NCBI GenBank assembly: GCA_035556555.1
Contig: DATMES010000033.1
Coordinates: 21,401-85,400, forward strand
Origin: Frankiaceae bacterium
Lineage (GTDB): Bacteria; Actinomycetota; Actinomycetes; BP-191
Reading direction: 5' to 3'
Length of the DNA: 64,000 nucleotides
The stretch's first letter is position 1. Every line of letters begins with the position of its first letter. The notes beneath the pieces were generated by a model. The model ran no database searches. It was not told the origin of the DNA and worked only from the letters and a program-made list of their open reading frames with translations. Position numbers and translations under genes: made by a program. Of this stretch, positions 33,966-41,861 are shown in pieces.

Positions 33966-35044
33966 GGGGCTGTCACCACCTGGGCGGCGTAGGTGAGCCC
34001 GGCGCCGAACGCGACGAGCAGCATCGGGTCGCCGGATGCCACGCGGCCCTCGTCGAGCAGCCTGCAGACGGCGAGCGGGATGGAGGCGCCGGACGTGTTG
34101 CCCATGTCGACGATGTCGCGCGCGACCCGGTCGTCGGCGATGCCGAGCTGCCGTGCGAGCGAGTCGACGATGCGCAGGTTGGCCTGGTGCGGCACGAACC
34201 ACGCCACGTCCGACGGTGCCAGACCCGCTGCGGCGCAGGCCTTTCGCGCTACGTCGGCGACCCGCGTGGTGGCCCAGCGGAACACGCCGGGCCCGTCCAT
34301 CGTCAGCGCGTCGCCGTCCTCGGGGATGCGGATCGCGTCGGCCTTCGTGCCGTCGCTGCCCCACACGACGGGGCCGATGCCCTGCTCGTCCGACGGCCCG
34401 ACGACCGCCGCCCCGGCGCCGTCGCCGAAGATGATCGCGGTGCCGCGGTCCAGCGGGTCGAGCCACGTGGTGAGGCGTTCGGAGCCGACGACGAGGACGT
34501 GCCGCGCGCTGCCCGCGCGGATCGCGTCGGAGGCCCAGGAGATGGCGTAGCAGAAGCCGGCGCAGGCGGCGTTGACGTCGACCGCGCCGGCCGTCGTACC
34601 GAGGGCGGAGGCGACGGACGCGGCACCGCCGGGGACCGGCGTCGTCAGCGAGCACGACGCGAGCAGGACGAGGTCCGGCTCGACGCCCGCGGTCGCGAGC
34701 GCCTTGGCGCCGGCCGCGACCGCCATGGACACGACGGTGTCGGAGTCGCTCGCGTAGCGGCGGGTCACGATGCCGGTGCGCTCGCGTACCCAGGCGTCGT
34801 TCGTGTCCGCGACGAGGTCGTCGTTGGTGACGATCCGCGATGGTCTGTAGTCCCCGAACGCCAGCAGGCGCGCGCCTAAGGGGGTGGCACGCGGGCCACT
34901 CGCCTGCTGCGCGACGCCCTGCACGGCGACTCGCTGCGTTGTCGGACGAGGCGATAGCGCTGCTATCACCTCCTCCTCCGCCTTGCGATCCACCGCGCCG
35001 GACGCCGCTCGCGACGGCGCTGGCCCGCGTGCCACCCCCGTCAC
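33962..35044 (-). CDS. fabH: beta-ketoacyl-ACP synthase III with N-terminal extension
   Basis: Initiates FAS-II by condensing acyl-CoA with malonyl-ACP. Cys-His-Asn triad in NAACAGFC, PHQANLRI and GNTSGAS. The GTG at 35044 overlaps the fabD stop and gives 360 residues, about 55 more than usual. The conserved core begins near residue 58 (ARLLAFGDYRPSR). The extra codons 2-55 coincide exactly with a 160-bp inverted-repeat element. No other in-frame start lies between the element and the core, so translation must begin at or inside the element. Confidence 0.9.
   Translation of the reverse strand: MTGVARGPAPSRAASGAVDRKAEEEVIAALSPRPTTQRVAVQGVAQQASGPRATPLGARLLAFGDYRPSRIVTNDDLVADTNDAWVRERTGIVTRRYASDSDTVVSMAVAAGAKALATAGVEPDLVLLASCSLTTPVPGGAASVASALGTTAGAVDVNAACAGFCYAISWASDAIRAGSARHVLVVGSERLTTWLDPLDRGTAIIFGDGAGAAVVGPSDEQGIGPVVWGSDGTKADAIRIPEDGDALTMDGPGVFRWATTRVADVARKACAAAGLAPSDVAWFVPHQANLRIVDSLARQLGIADDRVARDIVDMGNTSGASIPLAVCRLLDEGRVASGDPMLLVAFGAGLTYAAQVVTAP
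34880..35039. repeat. inverted-repeat element inside the fabH 5' end
   Basis: Perfect 18-bp terminal inverted repeats (GGGGGTGGCACGCGGGCC at 34880-34897; complement at 35022-35039) enclose 124 bp. An internal palindrome GATAGC-GCT-GCTATC lies at 34953-34967. No clear target duplication. It looks like a non-autonomous element or a folded regulatory segment inserted after the fabH start codon. Confidence 0.65.
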
Positions 35045-36198
35045 GCGGCACCGAGGGGGTGGAGGCGGACGAGCGGCTGGCCCGGCTTCACCGGGTCGCC
35101 GGCGAGCGCGAGCCACTCGACGACGACGCCGCCGTACGGCGCCACGACCTCGGTGGTCTCGCGGCGTCCGGTGACGGTGCCCAGCGGCGCACCGGCCGCG
35201 AAGCGCTCGGCGGTGCTCGGGATGAACGTCCCCGCGCCCGGCGCCACGACGACCCGCCAGGCGGGCTCGTGCCCGACGTACGTCTCGGCGTGCTCGGCGA
35301 CCGCGCGGCGCGCGGCGGGCAGGTCGTCCGGCGTGCGCAGCGCGACCGCCGTGGCCTCGCGCAGTTCGCGCTTGACGAGACCCGTGAGCGTGCCCGCGGG
35401 CGGCAGCTCGATCACGGCGGTGACGCCTGACTCGTGCAACGACGCCATGCAGAGGTCCCACCGTACGGGCGAGGTGACCTGGCGTACGAAGCGCGCCAGG
35501 AAGTCCGCGCCGGTGGCGACGAGCGCGCCGTCGGCGTTGGACACCAGACGCCCAGCGGGGTCGGCCGGGGGAGCCGAACCCGCCAGCGCGGCCAGGCGCT
35601 CCTGCGCGGACGCCATGGCCGACGTGTGAAAGGCCCCCGCGACCTTCAACGGCAGCACGCGAGCGATGCCGTCGAGCCGCGCGGGCAGGGTGGCGAGGGC
35701 TTCGAGGTCGCCGGCGGCGACGACCTGGCCCGCACCGTTGTGGTTCGCGATCTCGAGACCGGCCTCGGCGACCGCGGCCTCGACCTTCTCGATCGCGCCG
35801 CCGAGGACCGCGCTCATGCCGGTGGGGCGTTCGGCGGCGGCGGTCGCCATCGCGGCGCCGCGCTCCCGCGCGAGGACCAGCGCGGTCTCGTCGGTGATGG
35901 CGCCGGCCAGCGCGGCGGCGGTCAGCTCGCCGACGGAGTGGCCCGCGTACCAGGGGGCGACGGCCTCGTCGCCGAGCAGCTCGCGGCCGACGGCGATGCC
36001 GGTCGCGACGAGCAGCGGCTGGCAGGCCGCGGTGTCGCGGATCTCGTCCTCGGTGCCGGTCGTGCCGAGCGCGACGAGGTCGCGGCCGACGACGGCGGAC
36101 GCCCAGCGCAGCCGCCGGGCGACCTCGGGGAGGTCGAGCCACGGAGCGAGGAAGCCGGGAGTCTGCGCGCCCTGTCCGGGCGCCGCGATGGCGAGCAC
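35041..36198 (-). CDS. fabD: malonyl-CoA:ACP transacylase with C-terminal lipoyl-like domain
   Basis: 385 residues. Transacylase core 1-305 with APGQGAQ, catalytic Ser88 (GHSVGE) and His191 (GAFHTSAM). Residues 314-385 form an added barrel-sandwich (biotinyl/lipoyl-like) domain: RVVVAPGAGTF, then EVVAPYGGVVVEWL and AGDPVKPGQPLVRLHP. The lysine-bearing EAMKM turn is replaced by GRRETTE, so it is probably not biotinylated. GTG 36198 aligns with the start of known FabD; GTG 36207 is possible. Confidence 0.88.
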   Translation of the reverse strand: MLAIAAPGQGAQTPGFLAPWLDLPEVARRLRWASAVVGRDLVALGTTGTEDEIRDTAACQPLLVATGIAVGRELLGDEAVAPWYAGHSVGELTAAALAGAITDETALVLARERGAAMATAAAERPTGMSAVLGGAIEKVEAAVAEAGLEIANHNGAGQVVAAGDLEALATLPARLDGIARVLPLKVAGAFHTSAMASAQERLAALAGSAPPADPAGRLVSNADGALVATGADFLARFVRQVTSPVRWDLCMASLHESGVTAVIELPPAGTLTGLVKRELREATAVALRTPDDLPAARRAVAEHAETYVGHEPAWRVVVAPGAGTFIPSTAERFAAGAPLGTVTGRRETTEVVAPYGGVVVEWLALAGDPVKPGQPLVRLHPLGAA

Positions 36199-36267
36199 GT
36201 TCTCCACCCTTGCCTGCGGGACCCACCCGGGGCGACGGGGGACACGCACCAACCTCACGGACGAGGT

Positions 36268-36284
36268 TTGTCGGGTTCCTACAA
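36268..36284. promoter_or_regulatory. palindrome upstream of fabD, candidate FasR site
   Basis: TTGTCGGGTTCCTACAA: 7-bp arms with one mismatch, centred 93 bp before the fabD start, in the gap after fasR. FasR-type PucR regulators of actinomycetes bind the fabD promoter, so this is the natural candidate site. Binding is inferred. Confidence 0.5.
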
Positions 36285-36297
36285 GTAACCGGCTGGG

Positions 36298-37434
36298 TCA
36301 GCCGGAGTCCCCGAGGCGCCCGAGCGCGGCCGCGACCTGCATGACGAACGCCCCGCGCGGCTCCGTCACCGGCACGCCCGACGTCTCGACGGCCTTGCGC
36401 AGCCGGTACCGCACGGTGTTGGCGTGCAGGAACATCGCCCGCGCCGTCGCCTCGATCGACCCGCCCGCGCCGAGGTACGTCGTCACGGTGTCGCGCAGCG
36501 TTCCGTCGAGGGTGTTGTAGATGTCCGCCAGCGCGACGCACGCTGCGGCGTCGCCGTCGAGGGCGCGCTCGGGCAGCAGGGCGTCGGCGTCGACGGGTCG
36601 CGGGGCGTCGGGCCAGGCGTTCGCGACGCGCAGGCCGGCGAGCGCGGCGGCGGCGGAGTCACGGGCCGCGCCGATGTCCGAGCAGACAGGTCCCACGACG
36701 ACGGGACCCTTGCCGAACGCCACGACGACGCCCGCCACCCGCGCGAGGTCGTCGGCCGTGACGACGAGCACGAGGCGGTCGCCCTGGAGCCCCGCGAGGG
36801 CTTCCAGGCCGGCGCCGCGGGCGTGGCGTTCGGCGTCGTCGAGGACGTGCTCCGGGTCGCCGTCAGGGGCGGCGCCGACGACGACGGTGACCTCCGTACG
36901 GTCGGTCCAGCCGAGCGCGGAAGCCCTGGCGCGCAACGCATCCGACTCGTCCCCGCGCAGCAGCGCGTCGATGAGGAGGGCGCGGAGGCGGGCGTGCCAG
37001 GCACCGCGTTCCTCGGCGGCGGTGGCGTAGACATGGGCCGCCGCGAACGCCACCTCTCGCGAGAACCGCAGCACCGCGTCGTGCAGCGCGCGCTCCTCGC
37101 CGGGGGCGGCGAGGTCGGGGACATTCGACTCGACGGTGTCGACCGTGATGCGGACCAGCTCGACGGTCTGCTGCAACGACACCACGCGGGCCAGCTCGCG
37201 CGGCGCGACGCCGAAGACCGCGCCGGTGAGCTGCGTGTCGGGGCGCTTCAGCCACGCGACGAACGCCGCGATGCCGGCCTGCGCGACCATGCCGACGGCC
37301 GCGCGGTGCTCGGCCGGCAGCTCGGGGAACCACGCCAGCTCGTTGCCCATGCGGGCGACGGCCGCGGTGGAGAGGCGGCCGGTGGCGCGTTCGAGGCGGC
37401 GGGTGCTGGCGAGGCCCCGGCGACGCTCTGGCAT
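36298..37434 (-). CDS. fasR: PucR-type regulator FasR
   Basis: 378 residues. C-terminal PucR helix-turn-helix at about 325-350 ([19 protein letters not shown]), preceded by a GGDEF-like central region and a RsbRD-like N-terminal helical domain. Position directly upstream of fabD is that of Streptomyces FasR, which activates the fab operon. It is divergent from arcA with only 26 bp between the starts. Confidence 0.88.
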   Translation of the reverse strand: MPERRRGLASTRRLERATGRLSTAAVARMGNELAWFPELPAEHRAAVGMVAQAGIAAFVAWLKRPDTQLTGAVFGVAPRELARVVSLQQTVELVRITVDTVESNVPDLAAPGEERALHDAVLRFSREVAFAAAHVYATAAEERGAWHARLRALLIDALLRGDESDALRARASALGWTDRTEVTVVVGAAPDGDPEHVLDDAERHARGAGLEALAGLQGDRLVLVVTADDLARVAGVVVAFGKGPVVVGPVCSDIGAARDSAAAALAGLRVANAWPDAPRPVDADALLPERALDGDAAACVALADIYNTLDGTLRDTVTTYLGAGGSIEATARAMFLHANTVRYRLRKAVETSGVPVTEPRGAFVMQVAAALGRLGDSG

Positions 37435-37460
37435 TCAGCGAAAGTACGCTGGGCGGCACC

Positions 37461-38663
37461 ATGACGTACACGCACAGCGTCACCACCGAGGTCGGTCGGC
37501 TGCGGACCGTTCTGCTGCACCGGCCTGGCAACGAGCTCAAGCGGCTCACGCCGCGCAACAACGCCGACCTGCTCTTCGACGGCATCCCGTGGGTGGGGCG
37601 CGCGCAGGAGGAGCACGACGCGTTCGCGCAGGCGCTGCGCGACCGGGACGTCGAGGTGCTGTACGTGCGCGACCTGCTCGTCGAGACGTTGGACGACGAG
37701 GACGCGCGCGAGGAGCTCATCTCCTCGGCGCTGCCGCCGTGGGACGTCGGCCCGACGCTGACCATGTGCCTCACCGACCACCTGCGCGGGCTGCACCCCG
37801 AGGACCTCGCGGACGTCGTCATCGGCGGCCTGGCGCACGAGGAGGTCACCGGCGGCATCGGCGTCGTGTACGGGCTGCTCGGCACGCACGACTTCGTCAT
37901 CCCGCCGTTGCCGAACCTCCTCTTCACCCGCGACTCGTCGGTCTGGGTCGACGGCGCCGTCGCGGTGACCCGGCCCTCGATGCGCGCGCGGCGGCGCGAG
38001 GTGTCGTTGACCGGCGCGATCTACAAGCACCACCCGCGCTTCGCCGGCACCCCGCTGCTGTACGGCGGCTCCCGGACCGAGGCGTGGTTCGAGGGCGGCG
38101 ACGTGCTGGCGCTCGCACCAGGCGTACTCGCCATCGGGGTCGGGCAGCGGACCAAGCCGGCGGGCGTGGAGGCGCTGGCGATGCGGGCGTTCGCGATGGG
38201 GGCCGCGGAGATCGTGCTCGCGGTGCCGATCCGGCAGGAGCGGGCGACCATGCACCTCGACACGATCTGCACGATGGTCGACGTCGACCAGGTCGTCATG
38301 TACCCGCCGATGGCGCACGAGCTCGAGGCGCTCGTCATCACGCCGGGGGAGGACGGCGCGCTGGAGGTCGGCGGGCCGGAGCCGTTCCTCGTGGCGGCGG
38401 CGAAGGCCATGGGCATCGACGCGCTGAACGTCATCGACACCGGCCTCGACCCCGTCACCGCCGAACGCGAGCAGTGGGACGACGGCAACAACACGCTCGC
38501 CATCGCGCCGCGGGTCTGCGTGGCGTACGAGCGCAACACCGAGACGAACGCCGTCCTCGAGGCGCAGGGCATCGAGGTCGTGGCGATCGCGGGGTCGGAG
38601 CTGGGCACGGGCCGCGGCGGCCCGCGCTGCATGTCCTGCCCGATCCTCCGCGACCCTGTCTGA
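37461..38663 (+). CDS. arcA: arginine deiminase
   Basis: 400-residue enzyme hydrolysing arginine to citrulline and ammonia. Guanidino-fold motifs: FTRDSS near residue 155, FEGGDVL near 213, MHLDT near 270, and catalytic Cys390 in [18 protein letters not shown] -10-like hexamer lies 12 bases before the ATG. No arcB or arcC is nearby, so the complete ATP-generating pathway is not encoded here. Confidence 0.95.
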   Translation: MTYTHSVTTEVGRLRTVLLHRPGNELKRLTPRNNADLLFDGIPWVGRAQEEHDAFAQALRDRDVEVLYVRDLLVETLDDEDAREELISSALPPWDVGPTLTMCLTDHLRGLHPEDLADVVIGGLAHEEVTGGIGVVYGLLGTHDFVIPPLPNLLFTRDSSVWVDGAVAVTRPSMRARRREVSLTGAIYKHHPRFAGTPLLYGGSRTEAWFEGGDVLALAPGVLAIGVGQRTKPAGVEALAMRAFAMGAAEIVLAVPIRQERATMHLDTICTMVDVDQVVMYPPMAHELEALVITPGEDGALEVGGPEPFLVAAAKAMGIDALNVIDTGLDPVTAEREQWDDGNNTLAIAPRVCVAYERNTETNAVLEAQGIEVVAIAGSELGTGRGGPRCMSCPILRDPV

Positions 38664-38671
38664 GCACGAAC

Positions 38672-38721
38672 GACAAGTTCTACCTTGTCAGTCGGGGGCT
38701 GAATGACAAGGTGCACCTTGT
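38672..38721. promoter_or_regulatory. two orphan operator-like palindromes
   Basis: GACAAGTTCTACCTTGTC (38672-38689) and GACAAGGTGCACCTTGTG (38705-38722) share GACAAG/CTTGT half-sites; ACAAGGTGCACCTTGT is a perfect 16-bp palindrome. The starts are 33 bases apart, about three helical turns. They look like tandem sites for a PadR- or MarR-like dimer, but no promoter-gene pair follows. Confidence 0.5.
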
Positions 38722-38831
38722 GGGGCGGTGCCTCCTGGCTGCTCTTCTCCGTGACGCTCGCGCGCCTGCTGTCCGTTCGGCTGGAACTCGGCGCGCGCGA
38801 GCACTCGCCGCCCGGTGACCCGTAAGGCCCA

Positions 38832-38985
38832 AACGATCACCCGTGTCCCCTCGTACGCACGGCGCTGGCCGTGCCAGGTGATGGCCGCTGAGCGGACACA
38901 GGTGATCGTTCAGCCGGAGAGGCGGGGGCGCGCTGAGGCATTCGGGGTGCGTTTTGCGCTTTTTCGCCGCACGGGGCGCAACCGG
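38832..38985 (+). repeat. repeat family A, copy 2
   Basis: Hairpin arms AACGATCACCCGTGTCC (38832-38848) and its near complement (38894-38910) share GATCACC-x-GTGTCC with copy 1. The core TCGGGGTGCG...TTTTTCGCCGCACGG at 38942-38985 matches copies 1 and 3. Between arcA and the rsiG-like gene (565 bp) I see no gene, only this repeat, the orphan palindromes and family B copy 3. Confidence 0.75.
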
Positions 38986-39028
38986 GAGCCTTGTCCATCC
39001 TGACGGCGTGGTGGGCGCCGGCCTCAGC

Positions 39029-39080
39029 CGTTCTTTGAAGATCACTACGCGTGAGGCCGGCTGCTGGGCTGCAGGGTTGG
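39029..39080 (-). repeat. repeat family B, copy 3 (52-bp palindromic repeat)
   Basis: Inverted copy: CGTTCTTTGAAGATCACTAC at the left and GGCTGCAGGG near the right end. Same 52-bp length. It lies between convergent genes and is the copy with the most changed outer end. Confidence 0.8.
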
Positions 39081-39228
39081 GCCGGCGCGGGTGCGCGGGC
39101 GCCGCTCGTCCGGGGTTGACCGCCGTTCTTGTGGTGGTCCAGCGCCAAAGGGGCTCCTGCCCAGCACGATCCAGGCCCAGCGCGAGCCAGGATGGAAAAG
39201 GCTCCGGGTTGCGCAGATGACCCCTGAC

Positions 39229-39750
39229 CTACGCCGTGTTGGACTCGGCCTTCGGGCGCGGGAGCGGGAGCGCGGACAGGCAGAGGGAGGGCTCCTCGCG
39301 GTAGCGGGCGATGAGCTCGGTCGTCGCGGCCGACAGGCGGCGGTGCAGGGCCGCGCGGTACGCCGACAGCTGCGCCTCGGCCTTCGCCAGCTCCGCCATC
39401 AACGTCTCGTTGTGCGCCTCGTCGCCGGGACGCGGGTCGCGCGACCAGAGCGACTCCAGGTTGGGGAGCGGCGGGATGTCGTCGACGGGAACGATCTCGA
39501 GGAGGGCGTTGCGCGCCGCGCCGACGCGAGCCGCGCCGAGGACCGGCCGCAGCGCGTCGACGTCGGGTCCGGTGACCCCGCCGAGCGTCCGTACGACGTC
39601 CAGGCGCGCCTGGATGATCCGCCGCCAGTACGACACGCGGCTCTCCTCCTGGGTCAGCGCCTTGCGGTACTGGCGAAGCCCCAGGAGCGGCAGGTGCGCG
39701 AACTCCGCGCTCCGCTCGGGGACCCCGATGGCCCTGCGCTGCTTCTCCAC
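39229..39750 (-). CDS. RsiG-like anti-sigma candidate with c-di-GMP motif
   Basis: 173 residues, mostly helical. Residues 36-51 read E-x3-S-x2-R-x3-Q-x3-D (Glu36, Ser40, Arg43, Gln47, Asp51), the c-di-GMP-binding signature of RsiG, the anti-sigma factor of WhiG. A second helix has a degenerate copy (Glu125, Ser129, Arg132, His136, Ser140). Streptomyces RsiG binds a c-di-GMP dimer with two such helices. GTG start with GAGGTG upstream. No whiG-like sigma gene is in the window. Confidence 0.75.
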   Translation of the reverse strand: MEKQRRAIGVPERSAEFAHLPLLGLRQYRKALTQEESRVSYWRRIIQARLDVVRTLGGVTGPDVDALRPVLGAARVGAARNALLEIVPVDDIPPLPNLESLWSRDPRPGDEAHNETLMAELAKAEAQLSAYRAALHRRLSAATTELIARYREEPSLCLSALPLPRPKAESNTA

Positions 39751-39832
39751 GCACGCACCTCGTCGTCACTCTGAGTAACCGGATACGGAGGCCATCGTCA
39801 GGAACCCGCGATTGCTTGAGCCGCCCTCTCCT

Positions 39833-39903
39833 GGTTACTGGTGAGTAGCGACGGGCGCCACGCGGGAACTGGTGAGCCACGACGTCGCTACTCACCAGTA
39901 ACC
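39833..39903. repeat. 21-bp perfect inverted repeat
   Basis: A 21-bp arm at 39833-39853 (starting GGTTACTGGTGAG) has an exact inverted copy at 39883-39903, with a 29-base loop. The loop repeats ACTGGTGAG once more. It sits in the divergent promoter region of the rsiG-like and nth genes, so it is not a simple terminator. Confidence 0.85.
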
Positions 39904-39973
39904 ACACCCGGCGGGGGTGGGCAGGCACGGGCCGGCGGGGCGGTGGGCGGGCGGCAGCCCGTAGGCTCTGCCC

Positions 39974-40633
39974 ATGCCGAGAACGGTCGCGGAGACGCCG
40001 CTGGCGCGCACCCGGCGCGCCCGCACGATCAACCGCGAGCTCGGCCGCATCTACCCCGACGCGCACTGCGAGCTGGACTTCTCGACCCCGCTGGAGCTGG
40101 CCGTCGCGACGATCCTCTCGGCCCAGTGCACGGACGCACGCGTCAACCTGGTCACGCCCACGCTCTTCGCGAAGTACCCGACCGCGAAGGACTACGCCGA
40201 GGCCGACCGCGCCGAGCTCGAGACGATCATCAAGTCCACCGGCTTCTTCCGGAACAAGGCCGCCTCCATCACGGGCCTGGGCCAGGCCCTGGTCGAACGC
40301 CACCACGGCGAGGTCCCGCGGAAGCTGGACGACCTGGTCAAGCTGCCCGGCATCGGCCGCAAGACCGCCAACGTCATCCTCGGCAACGCGTTCGGCGTCC
40401 CCGGCCTCACGGTCGACACCCACTTCGGCCGGCTCGTACGCCGCCTCGACTGGACCCAGGAGACCGACCCGGTCAAGGTCGAGTTCGCCGTCATGCCGCT
40501 CGTCCCCAAGAGCGAGTGGACGATCCTGTCGCACCGGCTGATCTGGCACGGCAGGCGCTGCTGCTACGCCCGCAAGCCCGACTGCGGCGCGTGCGGCATC
40601 GCCCGCTGGTGCCCGTCGAGGGGTACGGGATGA
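39974..40633 (+). CDS. nth: endonuclease III
   Basis: 219-residue base-excision DNA glycosylase/AP lyase for oxidised pyrimidines. Helix-hairpin-helix [10 protein letters not shown] with the catalytic lysine, VDTHFGR with the catalytic aspartate, and a C-terminal 4Fe-4S cluster at Cys197, 204, 207 and 213 (C-x6-C-x2-C-x5-C). The stop overlaps the next ATG. Start of the nth-tlpA-nudix run conserved with mycobacteria. Confidence 0.96.
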   Translation: MPRTVAETPLARTRRARTINRELGRIYPDAHCELDFSTPLELAVATILSAQCTDARVNLVTPTLFAKYPTAKDYAEADRAELETIIKSTGFFRNKAASITGLGQALVERHHGEVPRKLDDLVKLPGIGRKTANVILGNAFGVPGLTVDTHFGRLVRRLDWTQETDPVKVEFAVMPLVPKSEWTILSHRLIWHGRRCCYARKPDCGACGIARWCPSRGTG

Positions 40634-41211
40634 GGCGCGCACTGCTCGCCGCCGCGGCGGCCGTACTCGCCCTGACCGCCTGCACCGACGGCGGCGGCAA
40701 GGAGCCGCCCGACGGCGACGACCCGTTGCCGATGATCGCCATCGACGCCTGCCCTGCCCCCGAGACGCTGCTCACCCGGGCAGAGGAGCCGACGAAGGGC
40801 AGGCGGCTGGCCGACGTCACGCTGCCCTGCCTCGGCCACGAGGGCGAGGTGCGGATGCGCGCGCTCGGCAAGGTGCCGACGGTCGTCAACCTCTGGGGCT
40901 CCTGGTGCTTCCCTTGCAGGACGGAGATGCCGGAGTTCCAGAAGGTGCACCGCGAGCTCGGCGACAAGGTGCGCTTCCTCGGGGTGGACACGAAGGACTT
41001 CGAACGCCCTGCCCGCGTCGCGATCCAGAACGCCGCCATCACCTACGCCAACGTCTTCGACAAGGACGAGCGCATCAAGCGCTCGGTCAACGCCCGCAGC
41101 CTCCCCACGACCGTCCTCGTCGGGGCCGACGGGCTGGTCAAGAACGTCCACGTCGGCGAGCTGACCGCGGCCGAGCTGCGCGCCCAGATCACGAAGCACC
41201 TCGGGGTCTGA
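40630..41211 (+). CDS. TlpA-like thioredoxin lipoprotein
   Basis: 193 residues. Lipobox LTAC puts the lipidated Cys at 18. The thioredoxin fold has active site WCFPC (Cys93, Cys96) and cis-Pro in SLPTTVLV. It reduces or oxidises disulfides outside the membrane. Counterpart of Rv3673c by gene order. Confidence 0.9.
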   Translation: MRRALLAAAAAVLALTACTDGGGKEPPDGDDPLPMIAIDACPAPETLLTRAEEPTKGRRLADVTLPCLGHEGEVRMRALGKVPTVVNLWGSWCFPCRTEMPEFQKVHRELGDKVRFLGVDTKDFERPARVAIQNAAITYANVFDKDERIKRSVNARSLPTTVLVGADGLVKNVHVGELTAAELRAQITKHLGV

Positions 41212-41861
41212 TGGCGCTCCCGGACTGGCTCCAGCCGCTCGCCGACGCGGTGCCCGACGTGCCGGCCGAGTACTACTCGCGCTTCCTCCCGCCGGAGGGC
41301 GAGGAGTCGCGGATGAGCGCGGTGCTGGCGCTGTTCGGCGAGGGCGAGCACGGCCCCGACCTGCTCTTCATCGAACGCGCAGCGACCCTGCGCTCCCACG
41401 CCGGCCAGCCGGCGTTCCCCGGCGGGAAGGTCGACCCGGAGGACGACGGGCCGGTCGCCGCGGCGCTGCGCGAGGCCCGTGAAGAGGTTGGTGTAGACGC
41501 GAAATCGGTCGAGGTGTTCGACACGCTGCCGGCGCTGTACCTCCCGCCGAGCGGCTTCACGGTCGTCACCGTGCTGGCGTACTGGCACACCCCGCACCTC
41601 GTCCGCGCGGTCGACGTCGCCGAGGTCGCGAAGGTCGAGCGCGTCCCGATCAGCGAGCTCGCCGACCCGGCCAACCGCTGCCGCGTCGGCCTGCGCCACG
41701 GCTACGAGGGGCCCGGCTTCCGCGTGCGCGACCTGCTCATCTGGGGCTTCACCGCCGGCCTGGTCGACAAGCTGCTCGCGCTCGGCGGCTGGGAACGTCC
41801 CTGGCGCCCTGGACCGTTCGTGGAACGACCCGTCGTACAGGAGGCAGTCGGTGGCAGCTGA
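41211..41861 (+). CDS. NUDIX hydrolase, CoA pyrophosphatase-like
   Basis: 216 residues. Upstream HAGQPAFPGGK signature and NUDIX box ending ALREAREEVGV are those of the NudL/CoA-diphosphatase group. ATG overlaps the previous stop (TGATG). Counterpart of Rv3672c by gene order. Confidence 0.9.
   Translation: MALPDWLQPLADAVPDVPAEYYSRFLPPEGEESRMSAVLALFGEGEHGPDLLFIERAATLRSHAGQPAFPGGKVDPEDDGPVAAALREAREEVGVDAKSVEVFDTLPALYLPPSGFTVVTVLAYWHTPHLVRAVDVAEVAKVERVPISELADPANRCRVGLRHGYEGPGFRVRDLLIWGFTAGLVDKLLALGGWERPWRPGPFVERPVVQEAVGGS

Noticed and set aside
34953..34967. GATAGC-GCT-GCTATC as a stand-alone operator
   Set aside because: It lies inside the translated inverted-repeat element of fabH; kept as part of that element because no independent promoter is visible.
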